A DNA stretch of 64,000 nt from Wenjunlia tyrosinilytica. Lineage in GTDB: Bacteria > Actinomycetota > Actinomycetes > Streptomycetales > Streptomycetaceae. Numbering within the stretch: position 1 is the first letter of the stretch; each line of letters begins with the position of its first letter. The notes below the pieces were generated by a model. That model searched no databases. It worked only from the letters and a program-made list of their open reading frames with translations, and was not told the DNA's origin. The translations under genes and the position numbers were made by a program. Below, in pieces: positions 1-10,746 of this stretch. The stretch covers positions 1-64,000 of the forward strand of contig NZ_BMMS01000021.1 in NCBI RefSeq assembly GCF_014646055.1. Direction: 5' to 3'.

Positions 1-240
1 AAGGAACGGACGCTTCCTTCAAGACCCTTTCACCGGTCTCTCCGGGCGCTTCCCTTCTTGTTTCTCCAGCTTATCAGATCTTTATCTCGACCCGATTCCC
101 GCCGGCGGGGATTCTTGCTTTTGCTTCGGCTTTTCGACCTCGGCGTGTTTCAGACTCTATCAGAGGTTCTCGGTCTGAATTCCCGCCCCTCTTTGGGCAC
201 ACACGTGTCCGGTGCTCCCTGCGAGGCGGTTGTGCCAACG
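1..240 (-). promoter_or_regulatory. Leader region of a ribosomal RNA operon (16S gene lies left of the window)
   Basis: No convincing protein gene lies here. Read on the minus strand, the region contains segments I recognise from Streptomyces rRNA operon leaders. One is GAAGGGAAGCGCCCGGAG (40-57). Another is AAGGAAGCGTCCGTTCCTT at the very edge (1-19), a 6-bp stem that in known leaders lies a few hundred bases before 16S. The motif TCTGATA recurs at 72-78 and 159-165, the repeated leader and promoter-like pattern of these operons. A perfect palindrome CCCGCCGGCGGG sits at 98-109. The region is richer in A and T than its surroundings. Family recognition is from memory; no 16S sequence is in the window, so this is inference. 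Confidence 0.68.
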
Positions 241-268
241 TACTGGTCCGGCGTCCCAGACGCAAATC

Positions 269-303
269 CGCCCCGGGACCCACCCATTGGGGGTCCCGGG
301 GCG
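269..303 (-). terminator. Terminator hairpin of the RNase J gene
   Basis: Perfect 13-bp inverted repeat: arm CGCCCCGGGACCC at 269-281 and its complement at 291-303, with a 9-base loop. It starts about 25 bases past the RNase J stop codon. It separates that gene from the rRNA-leader-like region further downstream on the same strand, where insulation of a strong promoter would make sense. No T-run follows, as is usual in this group. Confidence 0.75.
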
Positions 304-327
304 CCTGTCGCGCGAGCCGAGGGGGCG

Positions 328-2013
328 TCAGACCTCGACGACCACCGGCAGGATCATCGGCCGGCGGCGGTAGGTGTCCGACACCCACTTGCCGATGGCC
401 CTGCGCATGAGCTGCTGGAGCTGGTGCGCCTCCGCGACACCGTCGGCCGCGGCCCTCGCCAAGGATTCCTCGACCTTCGGCAGCACCTCGGCGAACGCCG
501 AGTCGTCGATACCGGAGCCGCGCGCCTGCACATACGGTCCACCGACGAGCTTGCCGGTGCTGGAGTCCACGACGACGAAGACCGAGATGATCCCCTCCTC
601 GCCGAGGATGCGGCGGTCCTTGAGGGAGCCCTCGGTGATGTCACCGACGGAGAGCCCGTCCACGTAGACATAGCCCGCCTGGACCTTGCCCACGATCTTG
701 GCGACGCCGTCCACCAGGTCCACCACCACGCCGTCCTCGGCGATGACCGTGCGTTCCCTGGGAATGCCCGTCATGACGCCGAGTTCGGCGTTCGCCCTCA
801 GATGCCGCCATTCACCGTGGACCGGCATGAGATTGCGCGGCTTGCAGATGTTGTAGAAGTACAGCAGCTCGCCGGCCGAGGCGTGACCCGAGACATGGAC
901 CTTCGCGTTGCCCTTGTGGACGACATTGGCGCCCCAGCGGGTCAGTCCGTTGATGACCCGGTAGACCGCGGTCTCGTTCCCCGGGATGAGCGAGGAGGCG
1001 AGGACAACGGTGTCGCCCTCGACAATGCGGATCTGGTGGTCGCGGTTGGCCATCCGGGACAGGGCCGCCATCGGCTCGCCCTGCGAGCCGGTGCAGATGA
1101 GCACCACGTCCTCGTCGGGCAGGTCGTCGAGGGTCTTGACGTCGACGACGAGTCCGCCGGGCACCTTCAGATAGCCGAGGTCACGGGCGATGCCCATGTT
1201 CCTGACCATCGAGCGGCCGACGAAGGCGACCTTCCTGCCGTACTCGTACGCCGCGTCGAGCACCTGCTGAATGCGGTGCACATGGCTGGCGAAGCTCGCC
1301 ACGATGATCCGACGGTCCGCCTGGGCGAACACCTGGCGCAGCACCGGGGAGATGTCGCGTTCGGGGGTGACGAAGCCGGGGACCTCGGCGTTGGTGGAGT
1401 CCGAGAGCAGCAGGTCGATGCCCTCCTCGCCGAGCCGGGCGAAGGCCGGCAGGTCGGTGAGGCGGCCGTCGAGGGGGAGCTGGTCCATCTTGAAGTCGCC
1501 GGTGTGCACGACCATGCCCGCGGGGGTGCGGATGGCGACGGCGAGGGCGTCCGGGATGGAGTGGTTGACCGCGACGAATTCGCAGTCGAACGGTCCGATG
1601 CGCTCGCGCTGGCCCTCCTTGACCTCCAGCGAGTAGGGCCTGATGCGGTGCTCCGTGAGCTTGGCCTCGAGGAGGGCGAGCGTCAGCTTGGAGCCGATCA
1701 GGGGGATGTCCGGCTTCTCACGGAGCAAGAAGGGGACGGCGCCGATGTGGTCCTCGTGTCCGTGCGTGAGCACGATGCCGTCGATGTCGTCGAGGCGGTC
1801 CCTGATGGACGTGAAGTCCGGCAGGATCAGATCGACCCCGGGCTGCTCTTCCTCGGGGAAGAGCACGCCGCAGTCGACGATCAGCAGGCGACCGCCGTAT
1901 TCGAAGACGGTCATGTTCCGGCCGATCTCCCCCAGACCGCCCAGGGGGGTCACGCGCAGGCCGCCCTCGGGCAGCTCCGGCGCCGGGCCGAGCTCAGGAT
2001 GCGGATGGCTCAA
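328..2013 (-). CDS. rnj: Ribonuclease J (metallo-beta-lactamase RNase)
   Basis: RNase J is a cytoplasmic 5'-3' exo/endoribonuclease of mRNA decay and rRNA maturation. The metallo-beta-lactamase zinc motif HGHEDH is at residues 84-89. A later HTGDF segment and the HVSGHAS beta-CASP motif near the C-terminal third are also visible. I place the start at a TTG (codon 2013-2011), giving 561 residues, the size I know for the Streptomyces enzyme. A GAGGAGAG ribosome site lies just upstream. The open frame runs further, but that extension does not look like protein. The gene follows dapA in the same direction with a 198-base gap, the arrangement seen in many actinobacteria. A terminator follows at once. 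Family assignment is very secure; the TTG start is well supported. Confidence 0.96.
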   Translation of the reverse strand: MSHPHPELGPAPELPEGGLRVTPLGGLGEIGRNMTVFEYGGRLLIVDCGVLFPEEEQPGVDLILPDFTSIRDRLDDIDGIVLTHGHEDHIGAVPFLLREKPDIPLIGSKLTLALLEAKLTEHRIRPYSLEVKEGQRERIGPFDCEFVAVNHSIPDALAVAIRTPAGMVVHTGDFKMDQLPLDGRLTDLPAFARLGEEGIDLLLSDSTNAEVPGFVTPERDISPVLRQVFAQADRRIIVASFASHVHRIQQVLDAAYEYGRKVAFVGRSMVRNMGIARDLGYLKVPGGLVVDVKTLDDLPDEDVVLICTGSQGEPMAALSRMANRDHQIRIVEGDTVVLASSLIPGNETAVYRVINGLTRWGANVVHKGNAKVHVSGHASAGELLYFYNICKPRNLMPVHGEWRHLRANAELGVMTGIPRERTVIAEDGVVVDLVDGVAKIVGKVQAGYVYVDGLSVGDITEGSLKDRRILGEEGIISVFVVVDSSTGKLVGGPYVQARGSGIDDSAFAEVLPKVEESLARAAADGVAEAHQLQQLMRRAIGKWVSDTYRRRPMILPVVVEV

Positions 2014-2211
2014 AAGTCTCTCCTCACCACGCACGCCACGTGACCCCGGGACCCCCGAGGGCACATGGCGCGCATGACATTCGTGCACTTGTGAAACTGC
2101 GTGCTGTTGTCGGTTCTGCTTTTCTCTCATTCGCGTGCCGTGGCCGTCCCGCCCGGTCGTTCGGCGGTGCTTGGCCGGCGCGCGCACGTCTGTGGTGGTG
2201 CCTCACCGGCA

Positions 2212-3114
2212 CTACTGGAGCTGTACCCCGCCTGCCGCCAGATCCCTCTTCATCTGCTCGGTCTCGTCCTGGTCGAGTCCCACGAGCGGCAGTCGCAGCG
2301 GGCCGCCGGGCAGGCCCTGGAGGGCGAGGGCGGCCTTGGTGGTGATGACTCCCTGGGTGCGGAACATCCCGGTGTAGACGGGGAGGAGGCGCTGGTGGAT
2401 CTCGGCGGCCTTGGCGACGTCGCCGGCGGTGTAGGACTCGACCAGGGCGCGCAGCTCGGGCGAGACCAGGTGTCCGACGACGGAGACGAAGCCGACCGCG
2501 CCCACGGACAGCAGGGGGAGGTTGAGCATGTCGTCGCCGGAGTACCAGGCGAGATCGCTGCGGGCGATGGCCCAGCTGGCCCGGCCGAGGTCGCCCTTGG
2601 CGTCCTTGTTGGCGACGATCCTCGGGTGCCGGCCGAGGCGGACCAGGGTCTCGGTCTGGATCGGCACACCGCTGCGGCCGGGGATGTCGTAGAGCATCAT
2701 CGGAAGCTCGGTGGCGTCGGCGACAGCCGTGAAGTGGCGGTACAGGCCCTCCTGCGGGGGCTTGCTGTAGTACGGCGTGACCGTCAGCAGCCCGTGCGCT
2801 CCGGCGCGCTGCGCCTGCCGGGCGAGCTCCACGGTGTGGCGGGTGTCGTTCGTGCCGACTCCGGCGACGACGAAGGCGCGGTCGCCCACGGCCTCCACCA
2901 CCGCGCGGACGAGCTGCTCTTTCTCCACATCGCTGGTGGTCGGCGACTCACCGGTGGTGCCGTTGACGACCAGGCCGTCGTTGCCTGAGTCCACCAGATG
3001 GGCGGCGAGCCGCTGCGCGCCGTCGAGGTCGAGAGCGCCGTCCGCGGTGAACGGCGTGACCATTGCGGTCAGGACCCGCCCGAAGGGGGTCTGCGGTGTG
3101 GAGGTCGGAGCCAT
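2212..3114 (-). CDS. dapA: 4-hydroxy-tetrahydrodipicolinate synthase
   Basis: Condenses pyruvate with aspartate semialdehyde, the first committed step of lysine and diaminopimelate synthesis, in the cytosol. The 300-residue (beta/alpha)8 protein shows NGTTGES near residue 51, the catalytic Tyr142 in LYDIPGRSG and the Schiff-base Lys170 in ANKDAKGD. The ATG at 3114 gives the usual length; the open frame extends upstream without family-like sequence. It lies between thyX and rnj on the same strand. dapB for the next step is 2.2 kb away on the same strand. A small hairpin (2197-2211) just past the stop could be a weak terminator. Confidence 0.95.
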   Translation of the reverse strand: MAPTSTPQTPFGRVLTAMVTPFTADGALDLDGAQRLAAHLVDSGNDGLVVNGTTGESPTTSDVEKEQLVRAVVEAVGDRAFVVAGVGTNDTRHTVELARQAQRAGAHGLLTVTPYYSKPPQEGLYRHFTAVADATELPMMLYDIPGRSGVPIQTETLVRLGRHPRIVANKDAKGDLGRASWAIARSDLAWYSGDDMLNLPLLSVGAVGFVSVVGHLVSPELRALVESYTAGDVAKAAEIHQRLLPVYTGMFRTQGVITTKAALALQGLPGGPLRLPLVGLDQDETEQMKRDLAAGGVQLQ

Positions 3115-3283
3115 GGGTCCAACGCTACTCGCAGGGAGGGCGGGCGCGCCCCCTCGGGGACCGGTGAAGTGGTGTCGTTCCAGGTGGCGGGGGGTGTGTG
3201 GGGCCCGCCACCGGCCGGCCGGTCCTCCCGGATGCCTCCCGAGGGGCAGGGAAGCGCCGAAGGGAGCCGAAGGAAAGAGGACC

Positions 3284-3319
3284 CCGGTACTGCCTGCTCG
3301 GGGGTCCAAGCAGTACCGG
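3284..3319 (-). terminator. Hairpin downstream of thyX
   Basis: Perfect 10-bp inverted repeat CCGGTACTGC (3284-3293) and GCAGTACCGG (3310-3319), about 50 bases past the thyX stop and upstream of dapA. A second possible stem (GACCCC 3280-3285 with GGGGTC 3301-3306) overlaps it and could compete. It could be a terminator or attenuator in the thyX-dapA gap (3115-3370), where I see no other feature. Confidence 0.5.
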
Positions 3320-3370
3320 AATCCGTTCTTGAAGCGTAGATGAACTACCCGAAAACGCGCAATTCGGACA

Positions 3371-4129
3371 CTACGGCCCGACGCGGCCGTTGGTGTTGAA
3401 GGCCTGGTGGGTCAGGGGCATCAGCTTGGCCCACTCCTCCTCCATCCGCTCCCCCACCATCTCGATCTCGCGCTGCGGGAACGAGGGCACGGTGGCGTCC
3501 GGGTGCTTGGTCCGAAGCGAGAGGAAGTTCATCAGCGAGCGCGCGTTGCAGGTGGCGTACATCGACGAGAACAGGCCCACCGGGAGCACGGCACGGGCGA
3601 CCTCGCGGGCCACACCGGCCGCCAGCATCTCCTGGTACGCGGCGTAGGACTGCCGGTAGGAGGCCTCCATCGCCTCGGCGGTCACCTTCGCCTGCTCGGG
3701 CGTGCCCTCGACGAACTCGTACTTGCCGGGGCGGCCCTGCTGGACGAGCTTGCGGTCGGGGCCGGGGATGTAGAAGACCGGCTCCAGCTCGCGGTAGCGG
3801 CCGGACTCCTCGTTGTACGACCAGCCGACGCGGTGGCGCATGAACTCGCGGAAGACGAAGATCGGGGCGCTGATGAAGAAGGTCATCGAGTTGTGCTCGA
3901 AGGGGCTTCCATGGCGGTCCCGCATCAGGTAGTTGATCAGGCCCTTGGAGCGCTCGGGGTCCTTGGTCAGCTCTTCGAGTGACTGCTCGCCCGCCGTGGA
4001 CACCCGGGCCGCCCAGAGCACGTCGGAGTCGGCGGCGCTGTGCTTGACGAGCTCGACGGTGACGTCGCTGCGGAACGTGGCGGGGGGCTCGGCACCGCTC
4101 CCGCTCTCACTGGGGGAATTGCTCGTCAC
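3371..4129 (-). CDS. thyX: Flavin-dependent thymidylate synthase ThyX
   Basis: Methylates dUMP to dTMP using methylenetetrahydrofolate, NADPH and FAD; it replaces classical ThyA in many actinobacteria. The 252-residue protein carries the ThyX signature starting RHR at residues 98-100 and ending S109-G-R111. By my count there are eight residues between RHR and Ser, one more than the textbook motif; I recall the same in other Streptomyces ThyX. The start is a GTG at 4129. The C-terminal half has CNARSLMNFLSLR, typical of the FAD/dUMP site. It precedes dapA and is divergent from the PH-like membrane gene. Confidence 0.95.
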   Translation of the reverse strand: MTSNSPSESGSGAEPPATFRSDVTVELVKHSAADSDVLWAARVSTAGEQSLEELTKDPERSKGLINYLMRDRHGSPFEHNSMTFFISAPIFVFREFMRHRVGWSYNEESGRYRELEPVFYIPGPDRKLVQQGRPGKYEFVEGTPEQAKVTAEAMEASYRQSYAAYQEMLAAGVAREVARAVLPVGLFSSMYATCNARSLMNFLSLRTKHPDATVPSFPQREIEMVGERMEEEWAKLMPLTHQAFNTNGRVGP

Positions 4130-4282
4130 CTGGTGGTCCTCTCCGAGAAGCGGCGCATGGGGCAGCCGCCCAGCCTAATCGCTGCGCTCCCCGGTGGCCG
4201 CGCGAGCACATGGGCCGATAACCTCACCGGTCACAGAAGTAACACGCCCCGAGCGTCAAACCCCGCGCAGTGGAAAGCAGTG

Positions 4283-4840
4283 GTGATCCAGACCGTGCCT
4301 CTCTCCTTCCTCACCGCGGACAGCAGCCACGACGAGCAGCCGGATGGCGACGTGCTGCCGCACCCCTATCCGGACCAGTGGACGCGCCCCTACCGTCCCG
4401 GTCCCTACCGGGTCGCGGCCGCGGCGCTCCTGCTCATGCTCGCCTCGTACCTGCTCTTCGCCTCGCTGATCGTCGGCCTGTCCGGTGAGCTGCACGGTGC
4501 CGGCGTCATCGTCGCCGCGACCGCCGGGGTCATCGCCTTCACCCTGCGGATCCTGCGCACCGGCGTGTGGGTCAGCGCCGATGGCCTGCGGCATGTGCGG
4601 CTGCTCTACACGACAACGCTGCCGTGGGCGCGGATCCAGGAGGTGCGCACCTCACAGCAGCCTGTGCGCTGGCTGGGCCTGCCGCGGACCGTGCAGGGGC
4701 AGGCGCTCGTGCTCACCCCGGCGCACGGCGGGGAGACCCGCGTCCTGCTGACGGACCACAACGCCGACTTCCTCGGCCGCGTCGAGGCCTTCGACATGGC
4801 CGCCGACGCCATAGAGGACTGGGCGGACCCGGCCCGCTAG
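4283..4840 (+). CDS. Membrane protein with bacterial PH-like domain
   Basis: Function unknown. The roughly 185-residue product has a hydrophilic N-terminus and two hydrophobic segments (roughly residues 37-61 and 70-90). A C-terminal region follows in which GVWVSADGLR, a run of beta-strand-like sequence and TDHNADFLGR resemble the bacterial PH-like fold found in small actinobacterial membrane proteins. Two adjacent GTG codons (4280, 4283) are possible starts; I prefer 4283 because GGAAAG at 4272-4277 is then better spaced. It is divergent from thyX and convergent with the TPR-like gene. The PH call is by fold-like pattern only. Confidence 0.75.
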   Translation: MIQTVPLSFLTADSSHDEQPDGDVLPHPYPDQWTRPYRPGPYRVAAAALLLMLASYLLFASLIVGLSGELHGAGVIVAATAGVIAFTLRILRTGVWVSADGLRHVRLLYTTTLPWARIQEVRTSQQPVRWLGLPRTVQGQALVLTPAHGGETRVLLTDHNADFLGRVEAFDMAADAIEDWADPAR

Positions 4841-4850
4841 GCGTGCCTGC

Positions 4851-4879
4851 CCGGTCCGGCGGCCAGGTCGTCGGACCGG
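4851..4879. terminator. Hairpin between convergent genes
   Basis: Inverted repeat CCGGTCCG (4851-4858) and CGGACCGG (4872-4879) lies in the 41-base gap between two convergent stop codons. It could end transcription from either side. Only an 8-bp stem, so moderate support. Confidence 0.45.
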
Positions 4880-4881
4880 TC

Positions 4882-5334
4882 TCAGACCCGGGCGGCCTTC
4901 CCGGCGCGCAGGGCGATGGCACGCTGCATCGTCTTGCGCGCCCGGGGGGTGTCCCCGGCGTCCCGGTAGGCGACCGCCAGCCGGAACCACGAGCGCCAGT
5001 CGTCCGGAGCGGCCTCGGCCTCGGCACGGTAGCGGTCGAAGACCGCGTCCGCGGAGTCCCGGTCGATCCGCCCATTGGGCAGGCGCACCAGCTCGTCGGG
5101 CGGCAGCCCGCCCTCGGCGGCGAGCTCGTCCGCCAGTCTCTGGCTGCGGGTGACGAACTGGAACGTCCGCCAGAGGAACCAGCACCCCAGCAGCGGCATC
5201 ACCAGCACCGCGAGGCCGAGGACGACGGTGACCAGCCCGCCGTCGCGGATCAGCAGCGTTCCCCGGCTGCCCGCGAGGAAGAAGTAGAAGACCAGCGCGG
5301 CGGACAGGCCGAGGAAGGTGAGTTTCGCCTTCAT
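4882..5334 (-). CDS. Small TPR-like membrane protein
   Basis: Function unknown. The 150-residue product starts with two membrane segments (about residues 5-21 and 33-58). A soluble tail follows in which about residues 105-145 (WRSWFRLAVAYRDAGD, then RARKTMQRAIAL) match a tetratricopeptide-type helix pair. Its ATG is 6 bases after the dapB stop, so it is probably co-translated with dapB. The topology puts the tail on one membrane face as a likely protein-binding platform. No catalytic motif is seen. Confidence 0.82.
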   Translation of the reverse strand: MKAKLTFLGLSAALVFYFFLAGSRGTLLIRDGGLVTVVLGLAVLVMPLLGCWFLWRTFQFVTRSQRLADELAAEGGLPPDELVRLPNGRIDRDSADAVFDRYRAEAEAAPDDWRSWFRLAVAYRDAGDTPRARKTMQRAIALRAGKAARV

Positions 5335-5340
5335 GACGGC

Positions 5341-7569
<2,229 letters not shown>

Positions 7570-7573
<4 letters not shown>

Positions 7574-9801
7574 TTGGCGCTCTCGTCCTTGCCGCCGTCG
7601 GACGCGTCCTTCTCGCCGTCCTCGCCCTCGATCACGGGGATGAGGGACAGCTTGCCGCGCTGGTCGATCTCGGCGATCTCGACCTGCACCTTGCTGCCGA
7701 CCGAGACGACGTCGTCGACGTTCTCCACACGCTTGCCGCCGGCGAGCTTGCGCAGCTGCGAGATGTGGAGCAGGCCGTCCTTGCCCGGGAGCAGGGAGAC
7801 GAACGCGCCGAACGTCGTGGTCTTGACGACCGTGCCCAGGTAGCGCTCGCCGACCTCGGGCATCGTCGGGTTGGCGATGCCGTTGATCGTGGTGCGGGCG
7901 GCCTCGGCGGACGGACCGTCGACGGCGCCGATGTAGATGGTGCCGTCGTCCTCGATGGTGATGTCCGCGCCGGTGTCCTCCTGGATCTGGTTGATCATCT
8001 TGCCCTTGGGGCCGATGACCTCGCCGATCTTGTCCACCGGGATCTTGATGGTGATGATCCGGGGGGCGTTGGGGGACATCTCGTCCGGCGTGTCGATGGC
8101 TTCCATCATCACGTCGAGGATGTGCAGTCGCGCGTCGCGGGCCTGCTTGAGGGCCGCGGCGAGCACGGACGCCGGGATGCCGTCCAGCTTGGTGTCGAGC
8201 TGGAGGGCGGTCACGAACTGCTTGGTGCCGGCGACCTTGAAGTCCATGTCGCCGAACGCGTCCTCGGCGCCCAGGATGTCGGTGAGGGCGACGTAGTGCG
8301 TCTCACCGTCGACCTGCTCCGAGATCAGGCCCATGGCGATACCGGCGACGGGTGCCTTCAGCGGCACACCGGCGTTCAGCAGCGACATGGTGGAGGCGCA
8401 GACCGAGCCCATCGACGTGGAGCCGTTGGAGCCGAGCGCCTCGGAGACCTGGCGGATCGCGTAGGGGAACTCCTCGCGGGTCGGCAGGACGGGCAGGATC
8501 GCCCGCTCGGCCAGCGCGCCGTGGCCGATCTCGCGGCGCTTGGGCGAACCCACGCGGCCGGTCTCGCCGACCGAGTAGGGCGGGAAGTTGTAATTGTGCA
8601 TGTAGCGCTTGCGCGTCTCGGGCGCCAGCGTGTCGAGCTGCTGCTCCATGCGGAGCATGTTCAGCGTGGAGACACCGAGGATCTGGGTCTCGCCGCGCTC
8701 GAACAGGGCGGAACCGTGGACACGCGGGACGACCTCGACCTCGGCGGCCAGCGTGCGGATGTCGGTGACACCGCGGCCGTCGATGCGGACCTTGTCCTTG
8801 ATGACGCGCTCGCGCACGAGCTTCTTCGTCAGGGCGCGGTACGCGGCCGAGATCTCCTTCTCGCGGCCCTCGAACTGCGGGAGCAGCTTCTCGGCGGCGA
8901 GATTCTTCACCCGGTCGAGCTCGGCCTCACGGGCCTGCTTGCCCGCAATGGTGAGGGCCTGCTTGAGCTCGTCGGTGATCGCGGCCTCGAGGGCCTCGAA
9001 CACGTCGTCCTGGTAGTCCAGGAAGCGCGGGAACTCGCCGGTCGGCTTGGCGGCCTTGGCGGCGAGGTCGGCCTGGGCCTTGCACAGAACCTTGATGAAG
9101 GGCTTCGACGCCTCGAGACCGGCGGCGACGACCTCCTCGGTCGGCGCCTCGGCACCGCCCTCGACGAGCTTGATCGTCTTGTCGGTGGCCTCGGCCTCGA
9201 CCATCATGATCGCGACGTCGCCGTCCTCGAGCGCACGGCCGGCGACGACCATGTCGAAGACGGCCTCCTGGAGCTCGCTGTGGGTCGGGAACGCCACCCA
9301 CTGGCCCTTGATCAGGGCGACGCGGACGCCGCCGATCGGGCCGGAGAACGGCAGGCCGGCCAGCTGCGTGGACGCGGAGGCCGCGTTGATCGCGACGACG
9401 TCGTACAGGTGATCGGGGTTGAGCGCCATGATCGTGGCGACGACCTGGATCTCGTTGCGCAGGCCCTTGGCGAAGGACGGGCGCAGCGGGCGGTCGATCA
9501 GGCGGCACGTGAGGACGGCGTCCTCGGACGGGCGGCCCTCACGGCGGAAGAAGGAACCGGGGATGCGGCCCGCGGCGTACATCCGCTCCTCGACGTCCAC
9601 CGTGAGCGGGAAGAAGTCGAGCTGGTCCTTGGGGTGCTTCGAGGCGGTGGTGGCCGACAGGACCATGGTCTCGTCGTCCAGGTAGGCCACGGCGGAACCG
9701 GCGGCCTGGCGGGCCAGACGGCCGGTCTCGAAGCGGATGGTGCGGGTGCCGAAGGCGCCGTTGTCGATGACGGCTTCGGCATAGTGGGTCTCGTTCTCCA
9801 C
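7570..9801 (-). CDS. pnp: Polynucleotide phosphorylase
   Basis: Phosphorolytic 3'-5' exoribonuclease and polyadenylating enzyme of mRNA turnover; the Streptomyces enzyme was first described as guanosine pentaphosphate synthetase. Two RNase PH-like halves are followed by a KH domain ([12 protein letters not shown]) and an S1 domain ([12 protein letters not shown]) near the C-terminus, then an acidic tail. The GTG at 9801, preceded by AAGGAG, gives 743 residues, close to the usual length. The upstream open frame is not conserved-looking. It follows rpsO with a long structured leader and overlaps the M16 gene by 4 bases. Confidence 0.96.
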
Positions 9802-10044
9802 CAGGAAAATCTCCTTGTTTCCATCCTGGTCCCGCTGGGGGATCCAGGATCGTGGCGGAGCGTCCCCGCTTGCCGGCTTGCGGCTCCGTCCGGGCCGGTC
9901 TTCGATCGAAGCCTCCGGGATCTCGCACGGTTGCACGACACCCGGGGGCCACTACCGAGGACCGGCGCCTCCTGGCACCGACACTGGCGGTTGCGGACGC
10001 CCCTCCTCTTCTTTGGGACTCTTCTTTTGATCTGTTGATCTTGT

Positions 10045-10080
10045 GAGCCGCGCCGGAGCACCGCTGGTGCTCCACGGCTC
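10045..10080 (-). promoter_or_regulatory. Two-tier hairpin in the pnp leader (probable RNase III site)
   Basis: Inner perfect stem GGAGCACC (10055-10062) and GGTGCTCC (10066-10073) with a 3-base loop. The outer stem is GAGCCG (10045-10050) and CGGCTC (10075-10080). It lies about 245 bases upstream of the pnp start. The rpsO-pnp hairpin of other species is cut by RNase III to regulate pnp; assigning that role here is inference from position and structure. Confidence 0.7.
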
Positions 10081-10201
10081 TACCACTGCTCTATGCGTTC
10101 TGCATCTCTTCTGCCACTCGGCTCCAGACTACAAAGCTTCTGACGCCCGGACGACGCAAGATCGGAACCGGGGCTGAGTGGCGGTACGCCGGTATGCGAA
10201 A

Positions 10202-10232
10202 GGGAGCGGTCCCCTCCGTGGGAACCGCTCCC
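10202..10232 (-). terminator. Hairpin after rpsO
   Basis: Stem GGGAGCGGT (10202-10210) and ACCGCTCCC (10224-10232), extended inward by CCC/GGG with one bulged base. It begins 12 bases past the rpsO stop. It fits a partial terminator or 3'-end stabiliser that lets some transcripts continue into pnp. Confidence 0.7.
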
Positions 10233-10244
10233 CTTCACGGCGTC

Positions 10245-10532
10245 CTACTTGGCGCCGGCCGCACCGCGGCGGATGCCCAGGCGCTCGACCAGCGCGCGGA
10301 AGCGCGTGATGTCCTTCTTGGCCAGGTACTGCAGCAGGCGGCGGCGCTGGCCGACCAGCAGGAGCAGGCCACGGCGGGAGTGGTGGTCGTGCTTGTGGGT
10401 CTTGAGGTGCTCGGTGAGGTCGCTGATGCGGCGGGTCAGCAGCGCGACCTGCACCTCGGGGGAGCCGGTGTCACCCTCCTTGGTGGCGAACTCGGCCATG
10501 ATCTGCTTCTTCGTTGCAACGTCGAGAGACAC
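10245..10532 (-). CDS. rpsO: 30S ribosomal protein S15
   Basis: Primary 16S rRNA-binding protein of the small subunit platform. The 95-residue product shows the S15 signature in [15 protein letters not shown], then [12 protein letters not shown] and QRRRLLQYL. The GTG start at 10532 is preceded by AAAGGAG and gives the normal length; the longer open frame is not used. It is followed by the pnp leader in the conserved rpsO-pnp arrangement. Confidence 0.97.
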   Translation of the reverse strand: MSLDVATKKQIMAEFATKEGDTGSPEVQVALLTRRISDLTEHLKTHKHDHHSRRGLLLLVGQRRRLLQYLAKKDITRFRALVERLGIRRGAAGAK

Positions 10533-10746
10533 TGCGGCTCCTTTGGGGGCTCTTTTCGCCCGAGTGCCCCTGGTCTGCTTCACAGGGATGCTTCGGTGAC
10601 TCGTGCGAGAGTGCGGCCGGTCGGTGCCGCCCGGAACCCGGGCACACGCATACGGCCGCCATCAGGGTACCAGCCGGGTGACAGGGCCTTCACCAGACGT
10701 AGCCCGGGGTGGTCGGCGGCCGAGGCGGCGTCCGGTGGGCGGCGGT

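Larger units (their letters stand above)
9802..10244 (-). other. rpsO-pnp intergenic leader, no gene
   Basis: A 443-base stretch without a convincing gene; open frames here are extensions or antisense frames of pnp. It holds the rpsO-proximal hairpin (10202-10232), a two-tier hairpin (10045-10080) and the pnp ribosome site (AAGGAG, about 9 bases before the GTG). In Streptomyces the equivalent interval is known to carry an RNase III-processed hairpin and a pnp promoter. I cannot place a -35/-10 pair with confidence. Confidence 0.7.

Noticed and set aside
74-388. 104-codon minus-strand frame at the left edge
   Set aside because: No family signal, Arg/Pro-rich, and it overlaps the rRNA-leader-like region and terminator.
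58-2043. Long plus-strand open frame across the RNase J gene
   Set aside because: It is antisense to a clear RNase J gene and its translation is low-complexity Asp/Val/Arg-rich, typical of GC-rich shadow frames.
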